From Bacteroidales bacterium 45-6 (GTDB taxonomy: Bacteria > Bacteroidota > Bacteroidia > Bacteroidales > Dysgonomonadaceae), in NCBI GenBank assembly GCA_001897035.1, contig MKRS01000713.1:1-5327 (forward strand): a stretch of DNA of 5,327 bases. The letters run 5' to 3'. Positions within the stretch are counted from its first letter, which is position 1. Each line of letters starts with the position of its first letter. The position numbers were made by a program, and so were the translations under genes. Shown here in pieces: positions 1-5,327 of this stretch. The notes under the pieces are model-generated. The model was given only the letters and a program-made list of their open reading frames with translations, searched no databases and had not been told where the DNA came from.

Positions 1-665
1 TAGGCATTGTGGACAAGATATTCACCCGTGTGGGAGCTTCCGACAACATCTCGCTCGGAGAATCTACTTTCATGGTGGAAATGAACGAAGCCTCCGACAT
101 CCTCAACAACATCACACCCAAGAGTCTCGTTTTATTCGATGAATTGGGACGTGGCACAAGCACCTACGACGGTATTTCCATCGCTTGGGCCATCGTCGAA
201 TACATCCATGAACATCCAAAGGCGGGCGCCAAAACGCTCTTTGCGACGCACTACCACGAGCTCAACGAGATGGAGAAAACCTTCAAGCGGATCAAAAACT
301 TCAACGTATCGGTGAAAGAGGTCGAAAACAAGATTATTTTCCTTCGTAAGTTGGTTCGTGGGGGCAGTGAGCATAGTTTTGGTATCCACGTTGCCAAGCT
401 GGCAGGAATGCCTCAATCCATCGTAAAGCGTGCTGACGAGATACTCAAGCAACTCGAAACAGACAACCGCCAGCAAGGCGTTTCCAAAAACATCACCGAC
501 ATCACCGAGCAAAAGGAAGGATTTCAGCTTAGCTTTTTCCAATTGGACGACCCTGTGCTGAGCCAGGTAAGAGATGAAATCCGCAACTTGGATGTGAACA
601 ACCTTACGCCAATGGAGGCACTGAACAAGTTGAACGAGATTCAGAAGATTGTGAACGGGAAGTGA
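1..665 (+). CDS. mutS: DNA mismatch repair ATPase MutS, C-terminal part (5' end outside window)
   Basis: MutS binds mismatched bases and uses ATP to start methyl-independent or methyl-directed repair with MutL. About 220 C-terminal residues are visible and the reading frame is open to the left edge, so some three quarters of a normal ~850-880 aa protein lies outside. Seen in order, counting from the GTG (Val) codon at 9: the STFMVEM segment of the ATPase domain (19-25), Walker [13 protein letters not shown] (44-55), the switch histidine in ATHYHEL (79-85), the conserved [16 protein letters not shown] segment (118-133), and QLSFF (173-177, nt 525-539), which matches the beta-clamp binding motif known from Bacillus subtilis MutS. 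The tail [12 protein letters not shown] fits the small C-terminal oligomerisation helices. The frame ends in TGA at 663-665 and looks intact. No clear intrinsic terminator follows on the plus strand before the convergent gene. Confidence 0.97.
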   Translation, partial: GIVDKIFTRVGASDNISLGESTFMVEMNEASDILNNITPKSLVLFDELGRGTSTYDGISIAWAIVEYIHEHPKAGAKTLFATHYHELNEMEKTFKRIKNFNVSVKEVENKIIFLRKLVRGGSEHSFGIHVAKLAGMPQSIVKRADEILKQLETDNRQQGVSKNITDITEQKEGFQLSFFQLDDPVLSQVRDEIRNLDVNNLTPMEALNKLNEIQKIVNGK

Positions 666-810
666 GTGAAGGGGAGTCTTTTAGTAGGATTGAGAGATGA
701 ACGGATGGCTGGATTAGATTTTGAGTTTCTGTGTCAATTGCTGCCGCTTGGGAATAACCGTTTGCTGTGAGATTTGTATTGTAATCCCAAATCCGGGATC
801 AGGGGGGTAA

Positions 811-850
811 ACATAGAAAAAGTTCGTTCCCGTCATTTCGAGAACGAACT
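811..850 (-). terminator. Intrinsic terminator of the exported-protein gene
   Basis: A perfect 9-bp inverted repeat, AGTTCGTTC (821-829) and GAACGAACT (842-850), encloses a 12-nt loop. Read on the minus strand the stem is followed by TTTTCTATGTTT, the U-rich tail expected of an intrinsic terminator. It lies 32 nt past the stop of the gene at 883-1251. On the plus strand the following bases are CTTTACATC, so termination of mutS transcripts here would be weaker. The rest of the 666-882 gap shows no gene I can support. Confidence 0.75.
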
Positions 851-882
851 CTTTACATCATTATGTGTAGGAACTAATTTGG

Positions 883-1251
883 TTACTTCTCTGTCAACAG
901 AGCTGCTGCCTTGTTGTTTTGAGTCATATTCAAAACTACCAAGTAGTCTCTGTATTGCTTGTCGGACAACACGGCTTTCACATTAGCCAAGTTGAAGTAC
1001 AACACTTTTTCCAAATCTTTGCTGGTTGCTTTGCCATCAGCGATTTGTTTTTCAACGGCATCTTTTTTCTTTTCTGTTTCGTTGAAGATGTATTTCAAAG
1101 CATTACGTTGATCGTAATCTGCATTGATGTAGCGGGACAAACCTTTGAACGTCTTTTCGTTGTTCAACTTAGTCATAAAATCATAGTCTGAAGCAAAGCT
1201 TGCAGAGCTGAACGCTAAAAGCGCAATTGCTGAAATAAATAACTTTTTCAT
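883..1251 (-). CDS. Small exported protein of unknown function
   Basis: I do not recognise this 122-aa protein with certainty. It starts with a textbook signal peptide: KK at 2-3, a hydrophobic stretch (FISAIALLAF, 5-14), then SSASFA with probable signal peptidase I cleavage after Ala20. There is no cysteine after the signal, so it is not a lipoprotein; the mature ~102 aa chain should be periplasmic or secreted. The mature part is charged and probably mostly helical, with no cysteines and no catalytic motif I can name. The segment SDKQYRDYLVVLNMTQNN near the C terminus reminds me, from memory only, of small Bacteroides secreted proteins ending in QYRKYL...LNTTLNNR; a Spy/CpxP-like helical chaperone is a weaker alternative. 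The ATG at 1251 is preceded by AT-rich DNA and fits the signal peptide exactly. It has its own promoter and terminator and a complex leader, described separately. Confidence 0.85.
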   Translation of the reverse strand: MKKLFISAIALLAFSSASFASDYDFMTKLNNEKTFKGLSRYINADYDQRNALKYIFNETEKKKDAVEKQIADGKATSKDLEKVLYFNLANVKAVLSDKQYRDYLVVLNMTQNNKAAALLTEK

Positions 1252-1328
1252 AACCTAAAACCTTTTAAATAAACAATCTTAATAACCTTATAAAAAAAAT
1301 GACACCACGATCCCTCAGGGGTTTTCAT
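1248..1328 (-). CDS. Possible leader peptide (26 codons) overlapping the exported-protein start
   Basis: Reading minus-strand from ATG at 1328-1326 gives an open frame beginning MKTPEGSWCHFF and ending in TGA at 1250-1248. That stop overlaps the ATG of the exported-protein gene in the arrangement ATGA, typical of translational coupling. The ATG lies in the 5' arm of the terminator-like hairpin and the frame runs through the T-tract, which supplies the Phe codons. There is no family support for the peptide, and an open frame of this length is common by chance, so it is listed as a hypothesis. Confidence 0.2.
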   Translation of the reverse strand: MKTPEGSWCHFFYKVIKIVYLKGFRL

Positions 1329-1334
1329 GGTGTC
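1291..1334 (-). terminator. Terminator-like hairpin between promoter and exported-protein gene (possible attenuator or sRNA end)
   Basis: On the minus strand GACACCATGA (1334-1325) pairs with TCGTGGTGTC (1310-1301) over 10 bp including one G-U pair. An inner CCC/GGG stem caps it, and ATTTTTTTTA (1300-1291) follows directly. This is a canonical intrinsic terminator. It sits about 40 nt upstream of the exported-protein start and downstream of that gene's only good promoter. It could attenuate that transcript, end a short ~80-nt RNA, or terminate the aroE transcript, whose stop is ~220 nt upstream and has no nearer terminator that I can see. Confidence 0.75.
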
Positions 1335-1376
1335 TCGTATATTTCTTAGAATTTCAATATCTCTTTATTGATGATG

Positions 1377-1409
1377 CAAAGATAGCCCTATGGAGAAGCC
1401 TTTTCAAAA
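1377..1409 (-). promoter_or_regulatory. Bacteroidetes-type promoter for the exported-protein gene or leader RNA
   Basis: On the minus strand the -33 box TTTTG (1409-1405) is followed by a 20-nt spacer and a perfect -7 box TATCTTTG (1384-1377), matching the Bacteroidetes primary sigma factor consensus TTTG-N19/20-TAnnTTTG. Transcription should start near 1370. No other TAnnTTTG lies between here and the gene start at 1251, so the leader would be ~120 nt and contain the hairpin at 1291-1334. Confidence 0.7.
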
Positions 1410-1446
1410 TATTACAAGTTAAATAAGGTTAATCGAGTTCATTTTT

Positions 1447-1495
1447 TATGTTTTACAGCATAAATAGGCCTATTAATGGTATGTTATACAGCATA
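1447..1495. repeat. Two operator-like 16-bp direct repeats flanking a 12-bp palindrome
   Basis: TATGTTTTACAGCATA (1447-1462) and TATGTTATACAGCATA (1480-1495) differ at one base. Each is itself an imperfect inverted repeat with outer arms TATG/CATA. Their starts are 33 bp apart, about three helical turns. Between them lies the perfect palindrome AATAGGCCTATT (1463-1474). The cluster is ~40 bp upstream of the -33 box at 1405-1409, a usual place for activator sites. No known regulator motif was recognised. The remaining DNA to the aroE stop is AT-rich with nothing else evident. Confidence 0.5.
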
Positions 1496-1553
1496 TTCCC
1501 AATTCCTGAAAACTTTGAAATAAATCCGTAACAATTTGATAATAAATAAAATA

Positions 1554-2297
1554 TTACTTATTCCATATTTCCCATGCTGCGATTGCTTGCAACTCCAGCA
1601 TTTTTGCACCGTTTTTTGTCGTTGCGTTTTTGTTTTTTCCTAATTTCAGGAACTTTGTTTCCTCCGGGTTGTAAACCAAATCAAAAAGTAAGTTCTCTTC
1701 TCCCAGTAAGTCGTAGGGAATTTCTGGTGCTTCCTCCACGTTGGGAAACGTGCCGAGAGGAGTGGTGTTCACGATCACGTTGTATTCCGAGAGAACCTCT
1801 TTGTTTAAGTCGCTGTACGAAAATTGCCCTTGGGCCGCGCGCCTCGAAACGAATTTAGTTTCCAATCCGAGGTTCTTCAATCCGCAGCGGACGGCTTTGG
1901 ACGCGCCTCCCGTTCCCAAAATCAGGGCTTTGCGGTGGATTTCGGGACGGAGGATGGGGGCGATGCTGTTTTGAAAGCCGAGCAAGTCGGAATTGTAGCC
2001 TACTAAGCGTGTTTCCGATCCTTCCTTTTCAACACGGATCACATTCACTGCGCCGATTTCCTGCGCTTGAGGATCGAGTTCGTCTAAGTAAGGGATCACC
2101 TTTTCCTTGTAGGGGATGGTCACGTTCAATCCTCTGAGGTCGGGATTTGCGGCAATGATTCCCGGAAATTGGGCGATGTCCGGGATCTCGAAGTTGAGGT
2201 ATTGTGCATCAATGTTTTCCCGTGCGAATTTCTCGGTGAAGAATTTGCGGGAAAAGGAATGCTTGAGCGGGAATCCGACAAGACCATATATGTCCAT
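1554..2297 (-). CDS. aroE: Shikimate dehydrogenase (NADP+)
   Basis: AroE reduces 3-dehydroshikimate to shikimate with NADPH in the cytoplasm, the fourth step of the chorismate pathway. Counting from the ATG at 2297 the protein is 247 aa, slightly shorter than E. coli AroE (~270), as I recall for Bacteroidetes homologues. Substrate-binding HSFS is at 13-16, NVTIPYKE at 58-65 with catalytic Lys64, and NSD at 102-104 with catalytic Asp104 (the middle residue is usually Thr). The nucleotide-binding loop GTGGAS is at 128-133, followed by VSRR at 149-152 near the NADP phosphate, NTTPLGT at 176-182, and the C-terminal LQAIAAWEIWN with the substrate-contacting Gln237. An in-frame TTG three codons upstream (2306) is possible, but the ATG places MDIYGLVGFP just as the family begins. 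It lies 56 nt after menG in the same direction and is probably the last gene of that operon. Confidence 0.96.
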   Translation of the reverse strand: MDIYGLVGFPLKHSFSRKFFTEKFARENIDAQYLNFEIPDIAQFPGIIAANPDLRGLNVTIPYKEKVIPYLDELDPQAQEIGAVNVIRVEKEGSETRLVGYNSDLLGFQNSIAPILRPEIHRKALILGTGGASKAVRCGLKNLGLETKFVSRRAAQGQFSYSDLNKEVLSEYNVIVNTTPLGTFPNVEEAPEIPYDLLGEENLLFDLVYNPEETKFLKLGKNKNATTKNGAKMLELQAIAAWEIWNK

Positions 2298-2353
2298 AGC
2301 TGGCAAATCTGTTTATAGATAACTTTCAAGAGTGGTTTGAGATTCGAGGCAGA

Positions 2354-3121
2354 TCACTTGGTGGCCAAATACATGGAGCAAACGCCGAAGGTATAAGTCT
2401 TGTATTTGACTTCGGAAAAGCCATTTTTGAGCAGCACCTGCACCATTTCCTTGCCTTGCACGAAGGCTTCGATGGATTTCGGAAGATAGGTGTAGGCTTC
2501 CTTGCTTTTGGAAACGAGGCGTCCCACTGTCGGTATGAACAGCCGGGAATAGGCCCAGTAAGCTTGCTTCATGGGAAATTGCCGGGGGCTGCTTAGCTCC
2601 AGGATCATCAATTGTCCTCCGGGTCTCAACACGCGTAGTATTTCTTTCAGACCCTTATCTAAGTCTTCGAAATTTCGCACTCCGAATGCCACCATGGCGG
2701 CATCGAACGAGTTGTCGGCGAACGATAGTTCCATGCAGTCTTCCTTGGCAAAGGATATAACCTCAGCCATTCCTAAGCCATCCACCTTTTGCTTGCCCAC
2801 TTTCATCATTTCTTCCGAAATGTCCACCCCAAGGATTTTCTTCGGGTGTAGCTGCTGGTGTGCCATGATGGCCAGGTCGCCTGTTCCGGTGGCTATGTCG
2901 AGGATCTCTTGCGGCGATTTTTCGCCCAGGAGTTTCAGCCCTTTCCTGCGCCACGATATATCCAGGCCCATTGACATGGTGCGGTTGAGGCTGTCGTAAT
3001 GACTGGCTATGGAGTCGAACATTTGTTCTATTTGCGCCCCTTTCTTTTCGTTGCTGTCGTAGGGGACTACCTTTTCAGATTTGTAATTCATATTGCGCTT
3101 TGGCGGCTTTGGTGGCCGCAT
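2354..3121 (-). CDS. menG: Demethylmenaquinone methyltransferase (MenG/UbiE family)
   Basis: MenG methylates demethylmenaquinone with S-adenosylmethionine, the final step in making the respiratory quinone menaquinone. The 255-aa product is a class I methyltransferase of the UbiE/COQ5 family. FDSIASHYDSLN (35-46) is the family's N-terminal signature, LDIATGTGDLA (74-84) is the SAM-binding glycine loop, GVDIS (98-102) has the acidic residue expected to bind the SAM ribose, and FGVRN (146-150) and LRVLRPGG follow, with a C-terminal YTFGVCSMYLATK. Only menaquinone is expected in Bacteroidetes, so menG is preferred to ubiE. The ATG at 3121 has the A-rich leader TAAAAGAAAA and lies 18 nt past the upstream kinase stop. 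The alternative ATG at 3091 (MNYKSEKVVPYDS) removes a Pro/Lys-rich decapeptide and coincides with where family similarity begins, so it is a serious rival. Confidence 0.95.
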   Translation of the reverse strand: MRPPKPPKRNMNYKSEKVVPYDSNEKKGAQIEQMFDSIASHYDSLNRTMSMGLDISWRRKGLKLLGEKSPQEILDIATGTGDLAIMAHQQLHPKKILGVDISEEMMKVGKQKVDGLGMAEVISFAKEDCMELSFADNSFDAAMVAFGVRNFEDLDKGLKEILRVLRPGGQLMILELSSPRQFPMKQAYWAYSRLFIPTVGRLVSKSKEAYTYLPKSIEAFVQGKEMVQVLLKNGFSEVKYKTYTFGVCSMYLATK

Positions 3122-3139
3122 TTTTCTTTTACAGTAAAT

Positions 3140-3715
3140 CTATATCGAGTCGAGGCCTGTGATGGTTTTGAACAATTCAGGATTGTTTATCAAGGGAGCT
3201 TCGTTTTGCCCCTTGTTGGCCACTACTTCCGGCGGAACGGTCGAGTTGTCGATAATCAACCATTCGTCGCAGATGTGGAGGTAGAGGTCTGACAAATTCT
3301 TGTTCCCGGAGATGTATCGGCGGCGAATGGTTTCTTCGGGGATGTGGTGGCCTCCCGTCGCTACACGAGCCCGGACTCGTTCTATGGCCAATTCCACAGA
3401 ATTGAGCCAAAAGTAGATGAGTGTCACCTTGTAGCCTCTGGCATGTGCACGCTGGATAAATTCGTGGTAGGATTTGGTGGCTAAAGTAGTTTCGATGGCA
3501 AAATCTTGATCTCGCATCAATAAGTCTTCCATGCGCTTAATCATGATGCGGCCTGCATCGATCGCAGCTTTCTCAGGCTGGAAAGGAGACAATCCTTTTG
3601 CAATCTCATCGGCATTGACAAACTCCTTGCAATCCATGATGTCAGGCAACAAGGTAAACGAAGCAGTCGTCTTCCCTGCGCCGTTGCAACCCGAAATAAT
3701 GTAAAGAGTAGCCAT
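3140..3715 (-). CDS. Zeta-toxin-like P-loop kinase/ATPase (COG4185-type)
   Basis: This 191-aa protein matches in motif order the zeta-toxin-like family often annotated as 'predicted ABC-type ATPase' (COG4185). Walker A GCNGAGKTT is at 9-17 (many members have Pro in place of Cys10), FVNADEIAKGLSPF at 32-45 has the Asp36 expected near the acceptor substrate, and FAIETTLATK is at 72-81. The arginine-rich lid RVRARVATGGHHIPEETIRRRY (113-134) is followed by WLIIDNS (152-158). True zeta toxins phosphorylate UDP-N-acetylglucosamine and are paired with an epsilon antitoxin; members of this short family are mostly uncharacterised, so substrate and toxicity are unknown. No antitoxin-like gene is adjacent: purC lies upstream beyond a terminator and menG follows after 18 nt. 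The start ATG at 3715 gives the family's usual MxxLYIIxG opening. It appears complete, and it probably leads the kinase-menG-aroE transcript. Confidence 0.88.
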   Translation of the reverse strand: MATLYIISGCNGAGKTTASFTLLPDIMDCKEFVNADEIAKGLSPFQPEKAAIDAGRIMIKRMEDLLMRDQDFAIETTLATKSYHEFIQRAHARGYKVTLIYFWLNSVELAIERVRARVATGGHHIPEETIRRRYISGNKNLSDLYLHICDEWLIIDNSTVPPEVVANKGQNEAPLINNPELFKTITGLDSI

Positions 3716-3780
3716 ACTAAAAAATAACTTATTGAAAGGCGCGCTAAATACGTATTAGTTCGCCAAAACACTTATCTCTA

Positions 3781-3821
3781 AAAATAAAAATGTGAAAACC
3801 CCAGAACGTGGGATTTTCACA
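3781..3821 (-). terminator. Intrinsic terminator of purC
   Basis: On the minus strand TGTGAAAATCCC (3821-3810) pairs with GGGGTTTTCACA (3802-3791) over 12 bp with a single G-T wobble and a 7-nt loop. TTTTTATTTT (3790-3781) follows. It begins 17 nt after the purC stop, so purC should be separated from the downstream kinase gene at the transcript level. Confidence 0.9.
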
Positions 3822-3850
3822 AAGATATTAAGAATAAATCATTTTCTCAG
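3820..3850 (-). promoter_or_regulatory. Candidate promoter for the kinase-menG-aroE operon
   Basis: On the minus strand a perfect -7 box TATCTTTG (3827-3820) lies 20 nt downstream of a weak -33 match (TTTTCTG, ending at 3848) inside the last codons of purC. Predicted initiation near 3814 would fall inside the 5' arm of the purC terminator, so its own transcripts would lack a full hairpin and escape it. The leader to the kinase ATG would be ~100 nt. No better TAnnTTTG exists in the 3716-3819 gap. Confidence 0.4.
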
Positions 3851-4783
3851 AAAATCATTTACATTTCTCTCGATGCGGCTTTCGACATCACCAATGTCGG
3901 CCTTCACGAATTTCTCGCCCACGATGTGCTCATATAGCTCGATGTAACGTTCCGACACACTGGTGCAGAATTCTTCTGTCATCTCGGGAACTACTTGTCC
4001 TTCTTTCCCTTGAAAACCATTATCCATAAGCCACTTGCGGACAAACTCTTTCGAGAGCTGCTTTTGTTCGGCCCCTTTTTCGAAAAGTTCTTGGTAAGTG
4101 TCGGCATAGAAATAGCGGGACGAGTCGGGGGTGTGAATTTCGTCGATCAGGAAGATTTCCCCGTTGTGCTTTCCGAATTCGTATTTTGTGTCCACGAGGA
4201 TAAGCCCGCGTTCGGCAGCCATTTCGCTTCCCCGCTGAAACAAAGCCAATGCGTACTTTTCTATTTTTTCGTATTCGTCTTTTGGCACAAGTCCTTGAGC
4301 GATGATTTCGTCGCGCGAAATGTTTTCATCATGTCCCTCATCGGCCTTGGTGGTGGGAGTGAGTATGGGTGTCGGGAATTTTTCGTTTTCTTTCATCCCA
4401 TCGGGAAGAGCTACGCCGCACAGCGTTCTGGCACCTGCCTTGTACTCTCTCCAGGCACTTCCGGTGAGGTATCCGCGCACGATCATTTCCACTTTGTAGG
4501 TCTCGCAGCGCACGCCCACAGTGACCATTGGGTCGGGAGTGGCCGACTTCCAGTTGGGTACGATGTTGGAAGTGGCATCCAAGAATTTTTCCGCAATCTG
4601 ATTCAACACTTGGCCTTTGTAAGGTATTCCTTGCGGAAGGATCACGTCGAAAGCTGAAATTCGGTCTGTGGCGATCATCACCAGTTCGTCGGCCCCAATG
4701 GAATATACGTCACGCACTTTGCCGTGATATACATGTGTTTGGCCGGGAAAATTGTAATCGGTTTTGATTAAAGTATTTTTCAT
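3839..4783 (-). CDS. purC: Phosphoribosylaminoimidazole-succinocarboxamide synthase (SAICAR synthetase)
   Basis: PurC joins aspartate to CAIR using ATP to give SAICAR, in de novo purine synthesis in the cytoplasm. From the ATG at 4783 the protein is 314 aa, which is the longer PurC form I recall for Bacteroidetes (E. coli is ~237 aa). HGKVRDVY (20-27) and TDRISAFD (39-46) form the N-terminal ATP site, [12 protein letters not shown] (98-109) is the first family signature, [15 protein letters not shown] (142-156) is the central loop, and LVDTKYEFG (196-204) with [11 protein letters not shown] (214-224) is the second signature region. An in-frame ATG at 4822 would add 13 residues ([13 protein letters not shown]) that I do not recall in the family; neither start has a clear ribosome binding site. 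It has its own promoter at 4905-4935 and terminator at 3781-3821, so it is probably monocistronic. Confidence 0.97.
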   Translation of the reverse strand: MKNTLIKTDYNFPGQTHVYHGKVRDVYSIGADELVMIATDRISAFDVILPQGIPYKGQVLNQIAEKFLDATSNIVPNWKSATPDPMVTVGVRCETYKVEMIVRGYLTGSAWREYKAGARTLCGVALPDGMKENEKFPTPILTPTTKADEGHDENISRDEIIAQGLVPKDEYEKIEKYALALFQRGSEMAAERGLILVDTKYEFGKHNGEIFLIDEIHTPDSSRYFYADTYQELFEKGAEQKQLSKEFVRKWLMDNGFQGKEGQVVPEMTEEFCTSVSERYIELYEHIVGEKFVKADIGDVESRIERNVNDFLRK

Positions 4784-4904
4784 CACACTATCTGTTTTGC
4801 TTCTATTTGGTTGAATATTCATGTCGTTGCTTATGGGATATATTCCCGAAATAATGGGTCTGGGGCTTGTGGGGCATAGCGCCGCCGAACATATTTTGCG
4901 ACCA

Positions 4905-4935
4905 CAAAGGTAATGTATTCTTCCCGTAGCTCAAA
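4905..4935 (-). promoter_or_regulatory. purC: Bacteroidetes-type promoter of purC
   Basis: On the minus strand the -33 box TTTG (4935-4932), a 19-nt spacer and a -7 box TACCTTTG (4912-4905) match the Bacteroidetes consensus exactly. Transcription should start near 4900, giving a 5' leader of about 115 nt to the preferred ATG at 4783. The leader does not resemble the purine riboswitch core; it holds a short hairpin GGGA-N5-TCCC (4835-4847). Confidence 0.8.
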
Positions 4936-5000
4936 TTTTAGCTCCACTCTTTTTGCGCTCCAATGGAAGTCATCAATCCACGGGAGGTTGTTGTCGAGAA

Positions 5001-5050
5001 TAGAAAAGACCTGGAGAGAAAGCCATCGATGCTTCCTTCCCCAGGTCTTT
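5001..5050 (-). terminator. Intrinsic terminator of the ferredoxin-NADP reductase gene
   Basis: A perfect 10-bp stem AAAGACCTGG (5005-5014 on the plus strand) / CCAGGTCTTT (5041-5050) encloses a second stem: on the minus strand AGGAAGC pairs with GCTTTCT around the loop ATCGATG. The minus-strand continuation is TTCTATTCTC, moderately U-rich. It starts 21 nt after the reductase stop, so it most likely ends that transcript before the purC promoter. Confidence 0.75.
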
Positions 5051-5071
5051 ATGTATCAATATTTTAATTGA

Positions 5072-5327
5072 TTAGAATTTTTCGGCATGAATCTGCCCCG
5101 GTTCCCTGCGGGAATGCTCTTTAAAACCTTCCTTTTCGAGGCATTCGATCATTCCTGAAACCATGTTCGGGTTTCCGCAAAGGAAAATGTGGGTGTTTCC
5201 GGGCGATGGTTTAAATCCCCATTGCTTTTCCACTGCTCCGCTCTTCCAAATTGCGTCGATAAACTGAGTGTGTCCTGTCCATGGCGTGAATTCTTTCTCG
5301 GGCAGGGTGATGGTGGGCAAGTAGCTG
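5072..5327 (-). CDS. Ferredoxin--NADP+ reductase, C-terminal part (5' end outside window)
   Basis: The visible ~85 residues are the C-terminal end of an FAD-dependent ferredoxin (flavodoxin)-NADP+ reductase of the bacterial Fpr type, which moves electrons between NADPH and ferredoxin or flavodoxin. The frame stays open to the right edge: the TTG at 5320 is an internal Leu codon preceded by Ser-Tyr, giving SYLPTITLPEKEFTPWTG. Support comes from the order of family landmarks: YLPT, a GH-T-FID helix, FLCGNPNMV (the CGNP loop that contacts NADP nicotinamide), and the end REPGQIHAEKF, which parallels the RRPGHMTAEHYW end of E. coli Fpr. The terminal Phe is the probable flavin-stacking aromatic. 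The NADP-binding front half and the FAD domain lie outside, so other members of the same superfamily cannot be wholly excluded. Confidence 0.88.
   Translation of the reverse strand, partial: SYLPTITLPEKEFTPWTGHTQFIDAIWKSGAVEKQWGFKPSPGNTHIFLCGNPNMVSGMIECLEKEGFKEHSRREPGQIHAEKF

Noticed and set aside
132..542. 136-aa open frame on the minus strand inside mutS
   Set aside because: Antisense shadow of a highly conserved MutS ATPase region; no recognisable protein features.
784..799. Small inverted repeat ATCCC/GGGAT after mutS as a mutS terminator
   Set aside because: Only 5 bp and no T-tract on the plus strand; too weak to call.
774..986. 70-aa plus-strand frame across the mutS/exported-protein gap
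   Set aside because: Contains the terminator hairpin and overlaps the end of the better supported minus-strand gene; no family resemblance.
3541..3771. 76-aa minus-strand frame starting with GTG just upstream of the kinase gene, considered as an antitoxin
   Set aside because: It overlaps most of its length with the kinase N-terminal coding region in another frame and looks hydrophobic and random, not like an antitoxin.
3995..4657. 220-aa plus-strand frame opposite purC
   Set aside because: Antisense shadow of PurC, whose conserved motifs are unmistakable on the minus strand.
4783..4905. Purine riboswitch in the purC leader
   Set aside because: The conserved purine riboswitch core sequences and three-way junction pattern are not seen.

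Overview
The window looks like a piece of a Bacteroidetes chromosome, most likely order Bacteroidales. The evidence is the protein style of MutS, AroE, MenG and PurC, start codons with A-rich leaders rather than clear Shine-Dalgarno sequences, and intergenic promoters that fit the Bacteroidetes pattern (-33 TTG/TTTG, 19-20 nt spacer, -7 TAnnTTTG). Genus cannot be fixed from the sequence. No rRNA, tRNA, CRISPR array or insertion sequence was seen.

Left part (1-1553): the 3' end of mutS reads rightwards and converges on a small gene (883-1251, minus strand) for an unrecognised exported protein of 122 aa. That gene has an elaborate upstream region: two 16-bp near-identical repeats flanking a 12-bp palindrome (1447-1495), a strong promoter match (1377-1409), a terminator-like hairpin with an eight-T tract between promoter and gene (1291-1334), and a possible 26-codon upstream ORF whose stop overlaps the gene's start as ATGA. 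This is the least ordinary part of the window.

Middle part (1554-3715): three minus-strand genes in a probable operon, in transcription order a zeta-toxin-like P-loop kinase, menG (last step of menaquinone synthesis) and aroE (shikimate dehydrogenase). Shikimate leads to chorismate, the precursor of menaquinone as well as of aromatic amino acids and folate, so menG and aroE fit together. The kinase is the odd member, and no antitoxin gene lies beside it.

Right part (3716-5327): purC (purine synthesis) is on the minus strand with its own well-matched promoter and an intrinsic terminator just after its stop. A candidate promoter for the kinase operon overlaps that terminator. At the right edge is the 3' end of a ferredoxin-NADP reductase gene with its own terminator.

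Apart from mutS every gene runs leftwards. The genes are mostly housekeeping; the points of interest are regulatory DNA and the two poorly characterised genes.
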